Counted from the stretch's first letter, positions 38,429-47,180 are shown. The stretch: DNA of 48,761 nucleotides from Pedobacter nanyangensis (GCF_003313505.1 NZ_QMHO01000007.1:121588-170348), one strand, 5' to 3'. Notes: generated from the letters alone by a model not told the origin. A program made the numbers and translations.

Positions 38429-38700
38429 ACTTAATTTGGTCTTTTATCAAATGTAAGCAAATGCTTTAATTATTTTTATCATTCATTTTTTGTAAAGGCT
38501 TGAGTTGACGCCGTCATCTCCACGACTGTAAGAGAAGGGATTTAGCGACATATTTAAAGCTATGTTATATCACCGCTCGTGGTTGATTAACCAATCTTAT
38601 TATTCTAGATAATGTCAGACTTGTTTAATTACTGTTCATAATTACGTCGTTTCGACTTGGGAAAATTGTAAATCAGCAGAGCTAAATCTTTGGATGATTT

Positions 38701-38767
38701 CGTTATTGCGAGGCACGAAGCAATCCTACAAAAATCGCATTAAGATGCTTCGTGCCTCGCCATGACG
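38701..38767. repeat. Interspersed inverted repeat (CGTCATTGCGAG family), copy 3
   Basis: CGTTATTGCGAGGCACGAAG...CAATC and GATGCTTCGTGCCTCGC...CATGACG; each arm has one or two changes from copy 2 and the loop is shorter. Confidence 0.85.
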
Positions 38768-38793
38768 AAAGGACTAAAAGCGGATTTTGAAAA

Positions 38794-38824
38794 ACAAAAA
38801 AAGTCCCGCATGTGCGGGACTTTT
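38794..38824 (-). terminator. Terminator of the ileS-dksA-lspA run
   Basis: AAAAGTCCCGCA and TGCGGGACTTTT form a perfect 12-bp stem with a 2-base loop, then a T-rich tail on the minus strand, 41 bases beyond the lspA stop. Confidence 0.85.
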
Positions 38825-38864
38825 AAGTATTATTTCGGTAAGCTTGATATGACAAGTTCAATCC

Positions 38865-39467
38865 TTAGTCCTCTACGGTTTCGTTGTTAATCCCAATTTC
38901 GTCTTTTACTTCTTCTTTAAAATAGGTTTTTTGAAAGATCAAAATGGTGATGACACCCACAGAAATGGCTGCATCGGCAAGGTTAAATACTGGTCTAAAA
39001 AACTCGAAAGGTTCGCCACCCCAAACTGGAAACCAAGTAGGGAAAGTGCCTTTCAAAATCGGGAAGTACAGCATATCAACCACACGACCATGGAACAAAG
39101 TTTCGTAGCCGTAAATCAGGCCATAAAAAACGGAGTCGATGATGTTTCCCAAAGCCCCTGCAAAAATCAAGGCCACATTCAGGATCAAACCACGATGGTA
39201 TTTGCGTTGGATGAGGTAATGAAGTCCGTAGCCAATACCACCCACTGCAATAATCCTGAATAGTGAAAGCGCCAGTTTTCCAAACTCACCACCAAATTCC
39301 AAGCCAAAGGCCATGCCATTGTTTTCGGTAAAATGGATAATGAACCAATCGCCCAACACTTTGTACTCTTGTCCTAGGTACATATTGGTTTTTATCCAGG
39401 TTTTAGAAACCTGATCAACCAAAAGCACGATAAATATTAAAAGTAAGGGTTTTGTATAGCCTTTCAT
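38865..39467 (-). CDS. lspA: Lipoprotein signal peptidase, paralog 2 (Bacteroidota-type, long loop)
   Basis: 200 residues. Both catalytic aspartates are kept: Asp111 in GALGNIIDSVFYG and Asp165 in FNLADAAISVG, plus VDQVSK near the N terminus and ENNGMAFG. The Arg after the first Asp (DR in paralog 1) is Ser here, and a long extracytoplasmic loop (GRVVDMLYFPILKGTFPTW) precedes the last span; this loop is usual in Bacteroidota enzymes. Start codon overlaps the stop of the dksA-like gene (TAATG), so translation is coupled. It ends the ileS-dksA-lspA unit and is the probable housekeeping enzyme. Confidence 0.94.
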   Translation of the reverse strand: MKGYTKPLLLIFIVLLVDQVSKTWIKTNMYLGQEYKVLGDWFIIHFTENNGMAFGLEFGGEFGKLALSLFRIIAVGGIGYGLHYLIQRKYHRGLILNVALIFAGALGNIIDSVFYGLIYGYETLFHGRVVDMLYFPILKGTFPTWFPVWGGEPFEFFRPVFNLADAAISVGVITILIFQKTYFKEEVKDEIGINNETVED

Positions 39468-39850
39468 TAACCTTGTTTCAATTTAGCTTCCATGCTCAGT
39501 GTGGCGTGTGGTACGGCACGTAAACGTTCCTTTTGGATCAGTTTACCTGTTTCCCTGCAAATGCCATAAGTTTTGTTCTCAATGCGCACCAATGCTGCCT
39601 CCAAGTTGTCAATAAACTTGCGTTGACGAGCTGCCAACTGGTTGATCTGCTCTTTCTCTAAAGTGGCAGAACCATCTTCCAAGGTTTTATAGGCGCCAGA
39701 AGTGTCTTCTGTGCCATTAGAATTCGGATTGCTTAATGATGAGGTTAACGATTGTAACTCTTCCCTTGAGCTTTTCAATTTTTCTAAAATCAGCTCTTTA
39801 AATTCCTGTAATTCGCTATCAGAATAACGTGTTTTCTCAGTTTTTTCCAT
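39467..39850 (-). CDS. TraR/DksA-family protein with degenerate zinc site
   Basis: 127 residues. A long N-terminal coiled coil (LQEFKELILEKLKSSREELQ, DGSATLEKEQINQLAARQ) is followed by a C-terminal segment (GICRETGKLIQKERLRAVPH) that matches the DksA/TraR zinc-finger fold, yet only one of the four Cys ligands remains (CxxT, then PHATLSM). It may still bind RNA polymerase through the secondary channel, as DksA does; this is inference. ATG at 39850 is chosen; a TTG frame start at 39868 would overlap ileS. It is 4 bases after ileS and coupled to lspA. Confidence 0.87.
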   Translation of the reverse strand: MEKTEKTRYSDSELQEFKELILEKLKSSREELQSLTSSLSNPNSNGTEDTSGAYKTLEDGSATLEKEQINQLAARQRKFIDNLEAALVRIENKTYGICRETGKLIQKERLRAVPHATLSMEAKLKQG

Positions 39851-39854
39851 ATGG

Positions 39855-42800
39855 TTATATTTTGGCAATCAAAATTTCAAGTTCAACATCTTCAATTACA
39901 ATTTTGTTTCCGTTAAGCGGTTTTTCCGACAGTAATATATCGTCGGCTAAAATTTCGGTGCAAATGTAATGCTTGTTTTGCAACACCGCAGGCGTAATCA
40001 GGTTATCCTGTTGTAAACTTACGGTTATCCTGTCGGTTACTTCAAAATCCATTTCCTTGCGCAGGTTTTGCACTCTGTTTACCAGTTCTCGCGACAAACC
40101 TTCTTGTTTAAGCTCGGTAGTAATGTTAACATCCAATGCTACCGTTAAACTGCCCATGTTTGTCACCTGCCATCCCGGAATATCTTCTGCAATAATCTCT
40201 ACATCGCTCAATAGTATCGAGTATTGAGTGTTGTGTATCGAGTATGCGCCTTCTTTTTCAAATTTGGCAAGTTCTTCTTGGCTCATGTTGTTGATGACTT
40301 CGGTCACCATTTTCATATCCTTGCCTACTTTTGCGCCCAATGCCTTAAAGTTTGGTTTTACCTTTTTCTTGATGAAACCTGCGGCGTCGGTAATATAGGA
40401 AATTTCTTTAATATTGGTTTCCGACAAGATCAGGTCTTTCACCAGTTCTACCTTATCCTTAAAATGATCATCCAGCACAGGGATCAGTACCTTGGCTAAG
40501 GGCTGGCGTACATTGATGCCCATTTTCTTGCGCAGTGATAGCACCATCGACGAAATGTTTTGCGCCAACTCCATGCGTTCGTTCAAAGCATTGTCTACCA
40601 ATGATAAATCAGCCTCTGGTAAAATGGTTAAATGCACTGATTCTGATTTTGCGGCAGCCGGTAAAATTTCCGTTAGGTTTTGGTACAACCAATCAGAAAA
40701 GAACGGCGCAATTGGCGACATCAGCTGTGCGATATTCACCAAACAGGTGTATAAGGTTTCGTAAGCGGCTTTTTTGTCATCGGTCATTTCGCCTTTCCAG
40801 AAACGGCGGCGAGATAAACGGATGTACCAGTTGCTTAAATGCTCATCAACAAAATTTTGGATAGCTCTTGCGGCCTTGGTAGGCTCGTAAGTGTTGTAGG
40901 CTTCATCAACTTCAACAATTAAGTTCTGCAATAAAGATAAAATCCAACGATCTAACTCACTGCGTTGTGCCACAGGAGTTTGATTGTTCAAATCAATCTC
41001 GAACTTATCAATGTTGGCATATAGGGCAAAGAAAGAATAGGTGTTGTACAAGGTTCCAAAGAACTTGCGGCGTACTTCATCTAATCCTTCCAGGTTAAAT
41101 TTTAAATTGTCCCAAGGGGATGCGTTGGAGATCATGTACCAACGGGTAGCATCGGCACTATAGGTATCAATGGTGCTAAATGGATCCACAGCATTGCCTA
41201 AACGTTTAGACATTTTGTTGCCGTTTTTATCCAGTACCAATCCGTTTGATACCACATTTTTAAAGGCGATACCTGGGTTGTTTACCCGCTCATTGATGGC
41301 TTTGATTTCATCGCTGCTTTCGCTCAACATTACCGCAATGGCATGCAAAGTAAAGAACCAACCACGCGTTTGGTCAACACCTTCTGCAATGAAATCGGCA
41401 GGGTAGGCATTCTCAAATTCTTCTTTGTTTTCGAAAGGGAAGTGCCATTGGGCATAAGGCATGGCACCGCTATCAAACCAAACGTCAATCAGGTCGGTTT
41501 CGCGGGTCATCTTCTCACCTTTTGAGGAAACTAAAAATACATCATCTACATAAGGACGGTGCATGTCTTTGAGCTCGAACCCAGCAGGCATTAAACCTGC
41601 TTCAATTGCCTTCGCAATTTCGTTGTTCAATTCCTCTACAGAGCCAATACATTTCTCTTCCAAACCATCGGCAGTACGCCAAATAGGGAGTGGCGTTCCC
41701 CAATAACGAGAACGAGAAAGGTTCCAGTCTACCAGGTTTTCTAACCAGTTGCCAAAACGTCCAGTTCCAGTAGCTTCAGGTTTCCAGTTGATGGTTTTGT
41801 TCAGCTCAGCCATCTTTTCTTTAACGGCTGTGGTTTTGATAAACCAGCTATCTAACGGATAATAAAGCACTGGTTTGTCAGTTCTCCAGCAGTGTGGATA
41901 GCTGTGTACATATTTTTCTACCTTAAAGGCTTTGTTTTCTTCCTTTAAACGGATGGCAATTTCTACATCCACTGATTTTTCTGGTGCCTGGCCCTCAGTG
42001 TAGTATTCGTTCTTTACGTATTTGCCACCAAACTCACCTAATGAAGCTACAAATTTACCTTGCAAATCTACCAAAGGCACGGCATTACCTTTGTCGTCTA
42101 AAATCAATAAAGGAGGAACTTCGGGACTAGCTTGTTTAGCTACACGAGCATCATCGGCACCAAAGGTAGGGGCGGTGTGAACAATACCTGTACCATCTTC
42201 TGTAGTTACAAAATCGCCACTAATTACCCGGAAAGCATTTTCCGCATTTTGGTAAGGTAGGGCTAAAGGTAAAAGTTGTTCGTATTTAATGTTCACCAAA
42301 TCGGCACCAACAAACTCGGCTAGTATTTGATAAGGGATTTTTTTGTCTTCGGCTTGGTAGTTGGCAAAGGCTTCTTCATCTTCCGCTAGGAAAAATTTAC
42401 CACCAAATTGTTTGCCCACTAAGGGTTTTGCCAAAATCACTTTGATGGGCTCAAAGGTGTACTGGTTAAATGTTTTTACCAATACATAGTCAATTTTTGG
42501 CCCAACGGTTAAAGCCGTGTTGCTTGGCAAGGTCCAAGGCGTAGTGGTCCACGCTAAGAAATGGATTTCCCCAAAACCTTGTAAAAACGAAGGCAGGGTT
42601 TCTGCAACGGCTTTAAACTGCGCTACAATGGTGGTGTCGCTTACATCGCGGTAGGTGCCTGGTTGGTTCAGCTCATGTGAACTTAAACCTGTGCCTGCTG
42701 CTGGCGAGTAAGGTTGGATGGTGTAACCTTTGTATAGAAATCCCTTGTTGTAAAGCTGTTTTAAAATCCACCACAGGGTTTCGATATATTCGTTTTTGTA

Positions 42801-43247
42801 GGTGATGTAAGGGTTTTGCAAATCAACCCAGTAGCCCATTTTTTCGGTAAGGTCATTCCAAACATCGGTGTAGCGCATGACCTCTTCTTTACAAGCGGCA
42901 TTGTATTCGTCTACAGAAATTTTCTTTCCGATATCTTCTTTAACGATACCTAATTTTTTCTCTACGGCAAGCTCTATCGGAAGGCCGTGGGTGTCCCAAC
43001 CGCCTTTGCGTTTTACCTGATATCCTTTTAGGGTTTTGTAACGGCAGAAAATATCCTTAATGGCACGGGCCATCACGTGGTGAATGCCAGGCATGCCATT
43101 TGCCGAAGGAGGTCCTTCGTAAAAAGTAAAAGGTTTGTTTTTTGGTCTACTGTCTATGCTTTTCTCAAAGATGTTTTCCGCTTTCCAAAATTCCAGTATT
43201 TCTTTACCTATTTTCGCTAGTTCTAATTGTTTAAATTCCCTATACAT
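39855..43247 (-). CDS. ileS: Isoleucyl-tRNA synthetase (eukaryote-like class)
   Basis: 1130 residues, class I. The HIGH equivalent is in PSANGMPGIHHVMARAIKD (GIHH at 54-57) and KMSKR at about 678-682 (GNKMSKRLGNAVDPF). The CP1 editing domain (about 200-400) and the AWTTTPWTLPSNTALTVGP motif are present. The long form and GMPGIHH motif are of the IleS2/eukaryote-like type, often less sensitive to mupirocin. An in-frame insertion at about 1000-1014 (SIHNTQYSILL) is encoded by a direct repeat (see 40212-40248). It heads the unit with dksA-like and lspA. Confidence 0.96.
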   Translation of the reverse strand: MYREFKQLELAKIGKEILEFWKAENIFEKSIDSRPKNKPFTFYEGPPSANGMPGIHHVMARAIKDIFCRYKTLKGYQVKRKGGWDTHGLPIELAVEKKLGIVKEDIGKKISVDEYNAACKEEVMRYTDVWNDLTEKMGYWVDLQNPYITYKNEYIETLWWILKQLYNKGFLYKGYTIQPYSPAAGTGLSSHELNQPGTYRDVSDTTIVAQFKAVAETLPSFLQGFGEIHFLAWTTTPWTLPSNTALTVGPKIDYVLVKTFNQYTFEPIKVILAKPLVGKQFGGKFFLAEDEEAFANYQAEDKKIPYQILAEFVGADLVNIKYEQLLPLALPYQNAENAFRVISGDFVTTEDGTGIVHTAPTFGADDARVAKQASPEVPPLLILDDKGNAVPLVDLQGKFVASLGEFGGKYVKNEYYTEGQAPEKSVDVEIAIRLKEENKAFKVEKYVHSYPHCWRTDKPVLYYPLDSWFIKTTAVKEKMAELNKTINWKPEATGTGRFGNWLENLVDWNLSRSRYWGTPLPIWRTADGLEEKCIGSVEELNNEIAKAIEAGLMPAGFELKDMHRPYVDDVFLVSSKGEKMTRETDLIDVWFDSGAMPYAQWHFPFENKEEFENAYPADFIAEGVDQTRGWFFTLHAIAVMLSESSDEIKAINERVNNPGIAFKNVVSNGLVLDKNGNKMSKRLGNAVDPFSTIDTYSADATRWYMISNASPWDNLKFNLEGLDEVRRKFFGTLYNTYSFFALYANIDKFEIDLNNQTPVAQRSELDRWILSLLQNLIVEVDEAYNTYEPTKAARAIQNFVDEHLSNWYIRLSRRRFWKGEMTDDKKAAYETLYTCLVNIAQLMSPIAPFFSDWLYQNLTEILPAAAKSESVHLTILPEADLSLVDNALNERMELAQNISSMVLSLRKKMGINVRQPLAKVLIPVLDDHFKDKVELVKDLILSETNIKEISYITDAAGFIKKKVKPNFKALGAKVGKDMKMVTEVINNMSQEELAKFEKEGAYSIHNTQYSILLSDVEIIAEDIPGWQVTNMGSLTVALDVNITTELKQEGLSRELVNRVQNLRKEMDFEVTDRITVSLQQDNLITPAVLQNKHYICTEILADDILLSEKPLNGNKIVIEDVELEILIAKI
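40212..40248. repeat. In-frame repeat insertion within ileS
   Basis: GTATCGAGTAT occurs twice (about 40215 and 40236) around TGAGTGTTGT, coding on the minus strand for AYSIHNTQYSILL. The words resemble the AT-rich intergenic repeats of this genome and interrupt the C-terminal domain between KFEKEG and VEIIAEDIPGW. Confidence 0.6.
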
Positions 43248-43329
43248 CAATCAAGTATCTCAAAAATTAAAGGTTGCAAAGTTAAGATTTTAGAATGAAT
43301 AATGGTAGTTTTGGAGCTGAAATAGTTTT

Positions 43330-43524
43330 ATGGATAAATTTCTGAAAAGAGGGCTTTTTTGTATGCTAGGGGCGGTATTGCTCATGCCTTTGGCGCTGTT
43401 GTTAAAGAATAGCAACGAAAATATAACACTAGGAGTACTTTTTTTAAGCATGGTTTTAGAACTTATTGGGCTCATCTTTGTTGTGTTAAGCATACTGCAA
43501 CAAAGAAGGGTAAGAAACCGATAA
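43330..43524 (+). CDS. Small two-span membrane protein
   Basis: 64 residues, basic ends and two membrane segments (GLFCMLGAVLLMPLALLL and LGVLFLSMVLELIGLIFVVL), ending RRVRNR. It is 3 bases before the next small gene, so the two are likely co-transcribed. No family was recognised. It diverges from ileS. Confidence 0.6.
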   Translation: MDKFLKRGLFCMLGAVLLMPLALLLKNSNENITLGVLFLSMVLELIGLIFVVLSILQQRRVRNR

Positions 43525-43527
43525 GTT

Positions 43528-43788
43528 ATGATTAGAAATCTGAAACTAACTAAAGCTATTGTAGCAATAGCTTTGGGAATAGCGGCGCTCATTGTGGCCA
43601 AAATTATGGAAACCTACAAAGCAAGCGGAAGCCAAGTGGTATTGGCTATTTCAGGAGTGCTATTTATTGCAGGGGCATTGATTTTTATCTATCCGATATT
43701 GTTTGCCACCAAAGCAGATAAAGATGGTAAACATGTAGAGCTTAAGCCTGCTGCAAAGGAACCGATTACTGAAGAGATTGCCTCTTAA
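43528..43788 (+). CDS. Small two-span membrane protein with charged tail
   Basis: 86 residues. Two membrane segments (AIVAIALGIAALIVAKIM and VVLAISGVLFIAGALIFIYP) and a hydrophilic cytoplasmic tail (TKADKDGKHVELKPAAKEPI). It follows the 43330-43524 gene by 3 bases. Function unknown. Confidence 0.65.
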   Translation: MIRNLKLTKAIVAIALGIAALIVAKIMETYKASGSQVVLAISGVLFIAGALIFIYPILFATKADKDGKHVELKPAAKEPITEEIAS

Positions 43789-43882
43789 ATCTGTTTTCTT
43801 ATTTATCTCAACACTATTTGCGGCGTATTACAGTTGGTATGCTAAAAGTGCGTGGTAGGGGTTGCCTTCCAAATCTAATAAT

Positions 43883-43988
43883 AAACCTGCAAGGTTTAAT
43901 AATAGACCTGCAAGGTTTTAAAAAACCTTACAGGTCTTAACTTTTTTCTTCTGTTCCTAAACCTAGGTTTTTAAAACCTTACAGGTTT
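43883..43988. repeat. REP-like palindromes downstream of the tyrosine transposase
   Basis: AAACCTGCAAGGTTT (43883-43897), then a hairpin AGACCTGCAAGGTTTT / AAAACCTTACAGGTCT (43904-43919, 43922-43937, one mismatch), then AAACCTAGGTTT with AAAACCTTACAGGTTT (43959-43988). Three related units sit within 106 bases, ending 13 bases from the transposase stop codon. Confidence 0.85.
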
Positions 43989-44001
43989 CTTAAAGTATTA
44001 A

Positions 44002-44607
44002 TTAAAAGAAATCTATTTCTTCATCAAAATACCTGTTTTCTTGATGGAAATAAACAAATTGTTCGATTCCACCAAACCAATCGAAAATAGTGTTTCGTTC
44101 TAGTTTTGTGCTTTTGGTGGTGCTAATCATAGAATTAAAAGATGAATATTCCCATTCACTTGCTTCTTTGCAAAATCCATGATGGATAGGGTTTTGGTGG
44201 ATATAATTGACTACTCTAGTAAAATATGAATCATTCGTAATTTCTTTCCTTTTGGTATAATCAATGAAAAGAGCACCTCTTCTCGAATGCTGTTTATTAA
44301 AAGCCTTAGCATAGCCATTCAGAAAGTTACTCAGCTTTTGCATGATGAATTTATGAAAATCTATTTTATCTTCTGGTTTGGTAATCAATGAGCGAAGTGT
44401 ATACTCGTCTCTAACTTGTACCAACAGATGAAAATGGTTGGGCATTAAGCAATAGGCGAGCGTCTTAAATACTGTTGAAAGGTGTTGGTCGTATTTGTTT
44501 AAGAAGAATAGATAATTCTCATGAGACTTAAATAAGTTTTCGGTACCTACAGCATGATTGTAGATGTGGTAAAAAGCATTTGGTAGAAAATTTTCACGGG
44601 TAGACAT
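44002..44607 (-). CDS. REP-associated tyrosine transposase (RAYT, Y1 HUH)
   Basis: 201 residues. HUH motif His58-x-His60 in AYCLMPNHFHLLVQV, catalytic-tyrosine helix with Tyr135 in RVVNYIHQNPIHHGF (the equivalent of Tyr115 in E. coli TnpA-REP), and ASEWEYSSFNSM downstream. Such enzymes cut single-stranded REP hairpins and are thought to spread or maintain REP sequences in their host. It is flanked by AACCTGCAAGGTT palindromes on both sides (43883-43988 and 44620-44652), the usual layout of a REPtron. Confidence 0.9.
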   Translation of the reverse strand: MSTRENFLPNAFYHIYNHAVGTENLFKSHENYLFFLNKYDQHLSTVFKTLAYCLMPNHFHLLVQVRDEYTLRSLITKPEDKIDFHKFIMQKLSNFLNGYAKAFNKQHSRRGALFIDYTKRKEITNDSYFTRVVNYIHQNPIHHGFCKEASEWEYSSFNSMISTTKSTKLERNTIFDWFGGIEQFVYFHQENRYFDEEIDFF

Positions 44608-44619
44608 GATTGTTATTCT

Positions 44620-44652
44620 TAACCTGCAAGGTTTTGAAAAACCCTACAGGTC
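44620..44652. repeat. REP-like palindrome upstream of the tyrosine transposase
   Basis: AACCTGCAAGGTTTT and AAAACCCTACAGGT form an imperfect hairpin 13 bases before the transposase start, of the same kind as those on its other side. Confidence 0.85.
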
Positions 44653-44668
44653 CGAAAATAGATAATTT

Positions 44669-47026
44669 CTAATGGTCGTCCAAATTCTCCAGGTTCTTTG
44701 CAACCTCTGCTTCAGACAGTTTTTTGCGTTTTTTGTTCTTGTCTAGCCACAGCATTAAAGCGGGCAATAAAGTTAGATTAAAGGCCAAAGCCACAATTAA
44801 GGTAATCGATAATAAGAAACCCAATATTACTGTACCACCAAAAGTGGACGCCGTAAAAATCCCAAAGCCAAAGAATAGGATTAAGGCAATGTGTGTCATA
44901 CTTACGCCCGTTTCGGTAATGGTATCAGTAATGACCTTACTTACGCTATAATTGGTAAGGTTAAGCTCTTGTTGGTACCTGGTCAGGAAATAAATGGTTT
45001 GGTCAGAAGCCAGTCCAAAGGCAATGGTAAAAATCAAGATGGTTGAAGGCTTTAATGGAATGCCAAAAAATCCCATCAGTCCAGCGGTAATAATTAACGG
45101 AACTACATTCGGTAGCAGTGAAATGAACATGATGCCCAAACTCTTGAACTGCGCCAAACGCAACAATGAAATCAGCACAATGGCCAAGCCAATGCTTTCA
45201 AACAAGTGTTCTAAAAGGTAGTCGGTTCCCTTGGAGAAAATAATGCTGGAGCCGGTTAAGGTTACGTTAAAACGTTTTGGCGATAGGATGGAATCTATTC
45301 TAGGTTTCAGTTCATCAAGCAATTGGTCTAAACGTTTAGAGCCCACGTCGGCCATCTGGAAACTCACTCGTGCCGTTTGTTTCCCCTTGTCCACAAAATT
45401 GGTGAGCATATTCCCATTTCCTTTACCAGAATTTGCGGCATAGATTAAAATGAAATTCTTCTCAAAATCGGATGGCAAACGATAAAAAGAAGTATCTCCA
45501 TTGTAAAACACCTGTGTCGCATATTTTAATCCAGTATTTAAAGAGATGGAACGGGAAAATTCAGGATAGGCCGCAATCATTTGCTCAACCCTGTCGATCT
45601 TGTTGAGCGATGAAAGACTTAAAATGCCGTTCTTGCGTTTCGTGTCAACACTAATTTCCAATGGCAAGATCCCCTCAAAGTTCTTTTCGAAAAACTTGAG
45701 GTCGGTTAATATCTTGGAGCTTTTTGGCAAATCATCTACCACATAGCCATTCACATTGATGCGATAAACACCAATTAAGGAAACTACCGTTAGGATGATG
45801 GTTGCGATATAAATCGAAGCACTTTTATGTTGCACCAGTTTGTCCGTTTTGGCTAAAAGCTTATCCAAGAAATTTGGTTCGTGCATTCCCTGTGTTTTGC
45901 TTTTTGGAGCGGGCAAGTAGCTGAAAATAGCCGGAATCAAACACAGGCTCATCAACCAGGTGAACATTACATTTAACGCCGCTACACTTCCAAATTGCAT
46001 CAGTAGTTCACTTCCTGTAAAATAGAGTACGCCAAAGCCAATAGCAGCGGTAATGTTCGCAATTAAAGTGGTTACCGAAATTCTTTCTACGGTAAGGCTC
46101 CACGCTTTTTGCTTATCGCCATGCTTTTTAAGTTCGTTGTGGTATTTGTTTAATAGCAAGATGCTGTTCGGAATGCCGATAATGACAATCAGAGGAGGGA
46201 TTAATCCCGTTAAAATGGTGATTTCATAACCAAATAATACCAAGGTCCCCACGCTCCAAATTACCCCCATAATCACCACCAGCACTGGAAAAAATACCGC
46301 AGAGAAACTGCGGAAAAAAATGACCAATATCAAGGCCGAAACCAGAATGGATAAACCAAGGAAAAGTACAAATTCATTGGAGATCAGCTTGCTGGTGGCG
46401 GTTCTGATATAAGGTAGTCCCGATAAATGCACTTCTATGTTTTCGCTTTTGCCAAAGGCCAAGGCCTTTTCTTCAATCTCTTTAAGGATGGGATTTCTAG
46501 CGGCCGAGTTAAGTATTTTCTGGTCGAAGGTAACGGCCATTAAGGTAGCGTTAGTTTCAGTATGGTATAGAAGGCCCTTGTAAAAAGGTAATTGGTCCAA
46601 TTTGCTTTTCAGCGAATCCATTTCCGCATTGGTTGCAATGATTTTGCCCGGAAGTGGTTTTACGGTAAACTTTTGGTTCACGGTGTCCTTTTCCAGCTCA
46701 AAAAACTTGCCGATGGAAAGTACGCCTTTAATGCCCTTTAATTGTTGTAGTTCGTTAGAGAGTTTCGCCCATTTGTTGTAGGTGTCCTTTTGGAAGATTT
46801 TATCGTCTTTAATGCCAATAACCACAATACTACCATCTTCTCCGAACTGTTTTTTAAAAGCATTGTATTTGATGAAAACCGAATCGGTTAGTGGCAGAAT
46901 TTTACTTCCTGCATAGGAAAGCTTAATATTTTTGGCCTGCCATCCCATAAAAATGGTAATGGCAATAAACACAAGGATAAGGAGAACGCGATTTTTTAAA
47001 ATAGCATTAGATAGTTTTACCCACAT
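44669..47026 (-). CDS. RND/MMPL family transporter
   Basis: 785 residues, with two halves each having one N-terminal span, a periplasmic loop and a five-span bundle. First bundle: VLFLGLSILVSALILVIFFR, AVFFPVLVVIMGVIWSVGTL; second: LAIVLISLLRLAQFKSLGIM, TILIFTIAFGLASDQTIYFL, where the Asp in span 4 (ASDQT) is in the position of the proton-relay residue. The periplasmic loops are at about 35-200 and 430-600. This is the MMPL/HAE3-like subgroup, which in different species exports lipids or hopanoids; substrate unknown. It is a single gene. A REP palindrome lies 17 bases after its stop. Confidence 0.9.
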   Translation of the reverse strand: MWVKLSNAILKNRVLLILVFIAITIFMGWQAKNIKLSYAGSKILPLTDSVFIKYNAFKKQFGEDGSIVVIGIKDDKIFQKDTYNKWAKLSNELQQLKGIKGVLSIGKFFELEKDTVNQKFTVKPLPGKIIATNAEMDSLKSKLDQLPFYKGLLYHTETNATLMAVTFDQKILNSAARNPILKEIEEKALAFGKSENIEVHLSGLPYIRTATSKLISNEFVLFLGLSILVSALILVIFFRSFSAVFFPVLVVIMGVIWSVGTLVLFGYEITILTGLIPPLIVIIGIPNSILLLNKYHNELKKHGDKQKAWSLTVERISVTTLIANITAAIGFGVLYFTGSELLMQFGSVAALNVMFTWLMSLCLIPAIFSYLPAPKSKTQGMHEPNFLDKLLAKTDKLVQHKSASIYIATIILTVVSLIGVYRINVNGYVVDDLPKSSKILTDLKFFEKNFEGILPLEISVDTKRKNGILSLSSLNKIDRVEQMIAAYPEFSRSISLNTGLKYATQVFYNGDTSFYRLPSDFEKNFILIYAANSGKGNGNMLTNFVDKGKQTARVSFQMADVGSKRLDQLLDELKPRIDSILSPKRFNVTLTGSSIIFSKGTDYLLEHLFESIGLAIVLISLLRLAQFKSLGIMFISLLPNVVPLIITAGLMGFFGIPLKPSTILIFTIAFGLASDQTIYFLTRYQQELNLTNYSVSKVITDTITETGVSMTHIALILFFGFGIFTASTFGGTVILGFLLSITLIVALAFNLTLLPALMLWLDKNKKRKKLSEAEVAKNLENLDDH

Positions 47027-47180
47027 ATAGATTTATAAAAAAATGTAAAGAACGTATAAAAATGATGGATTACAAAATAACCAGGCTATTTATACAGGGT
47101 CTTGTTTATACAAACAGAGATTTTACCATAAATGTTGTTTAAAAAATGGCGTAACTTTAAAATCCATAAACTTCCATTTG

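Larger units (their letters stand above)
38429..38864. other. Intergenic gap with palindromic repeats
   Basis: 436 bases without a gene. CGTCATCTCCACG...GAAGGGATT at 38512-38541 is a decayed member of the CGTCATCTCGACC type; GTGGTTGATTAACCA near 38579 recalls the GTGGTTGGTG palindromes; the CGTCATTGCGAG family copy 3 lies at 38701-38767; a terminator ends the gap. Confidence 0.55.

Noticed and set aside
38865..39467. Second lspA as a decayed duplicate
   Set aside because: Both catalytic Asp residues and all four spans are intact, and the long loop is usual in the phylum.
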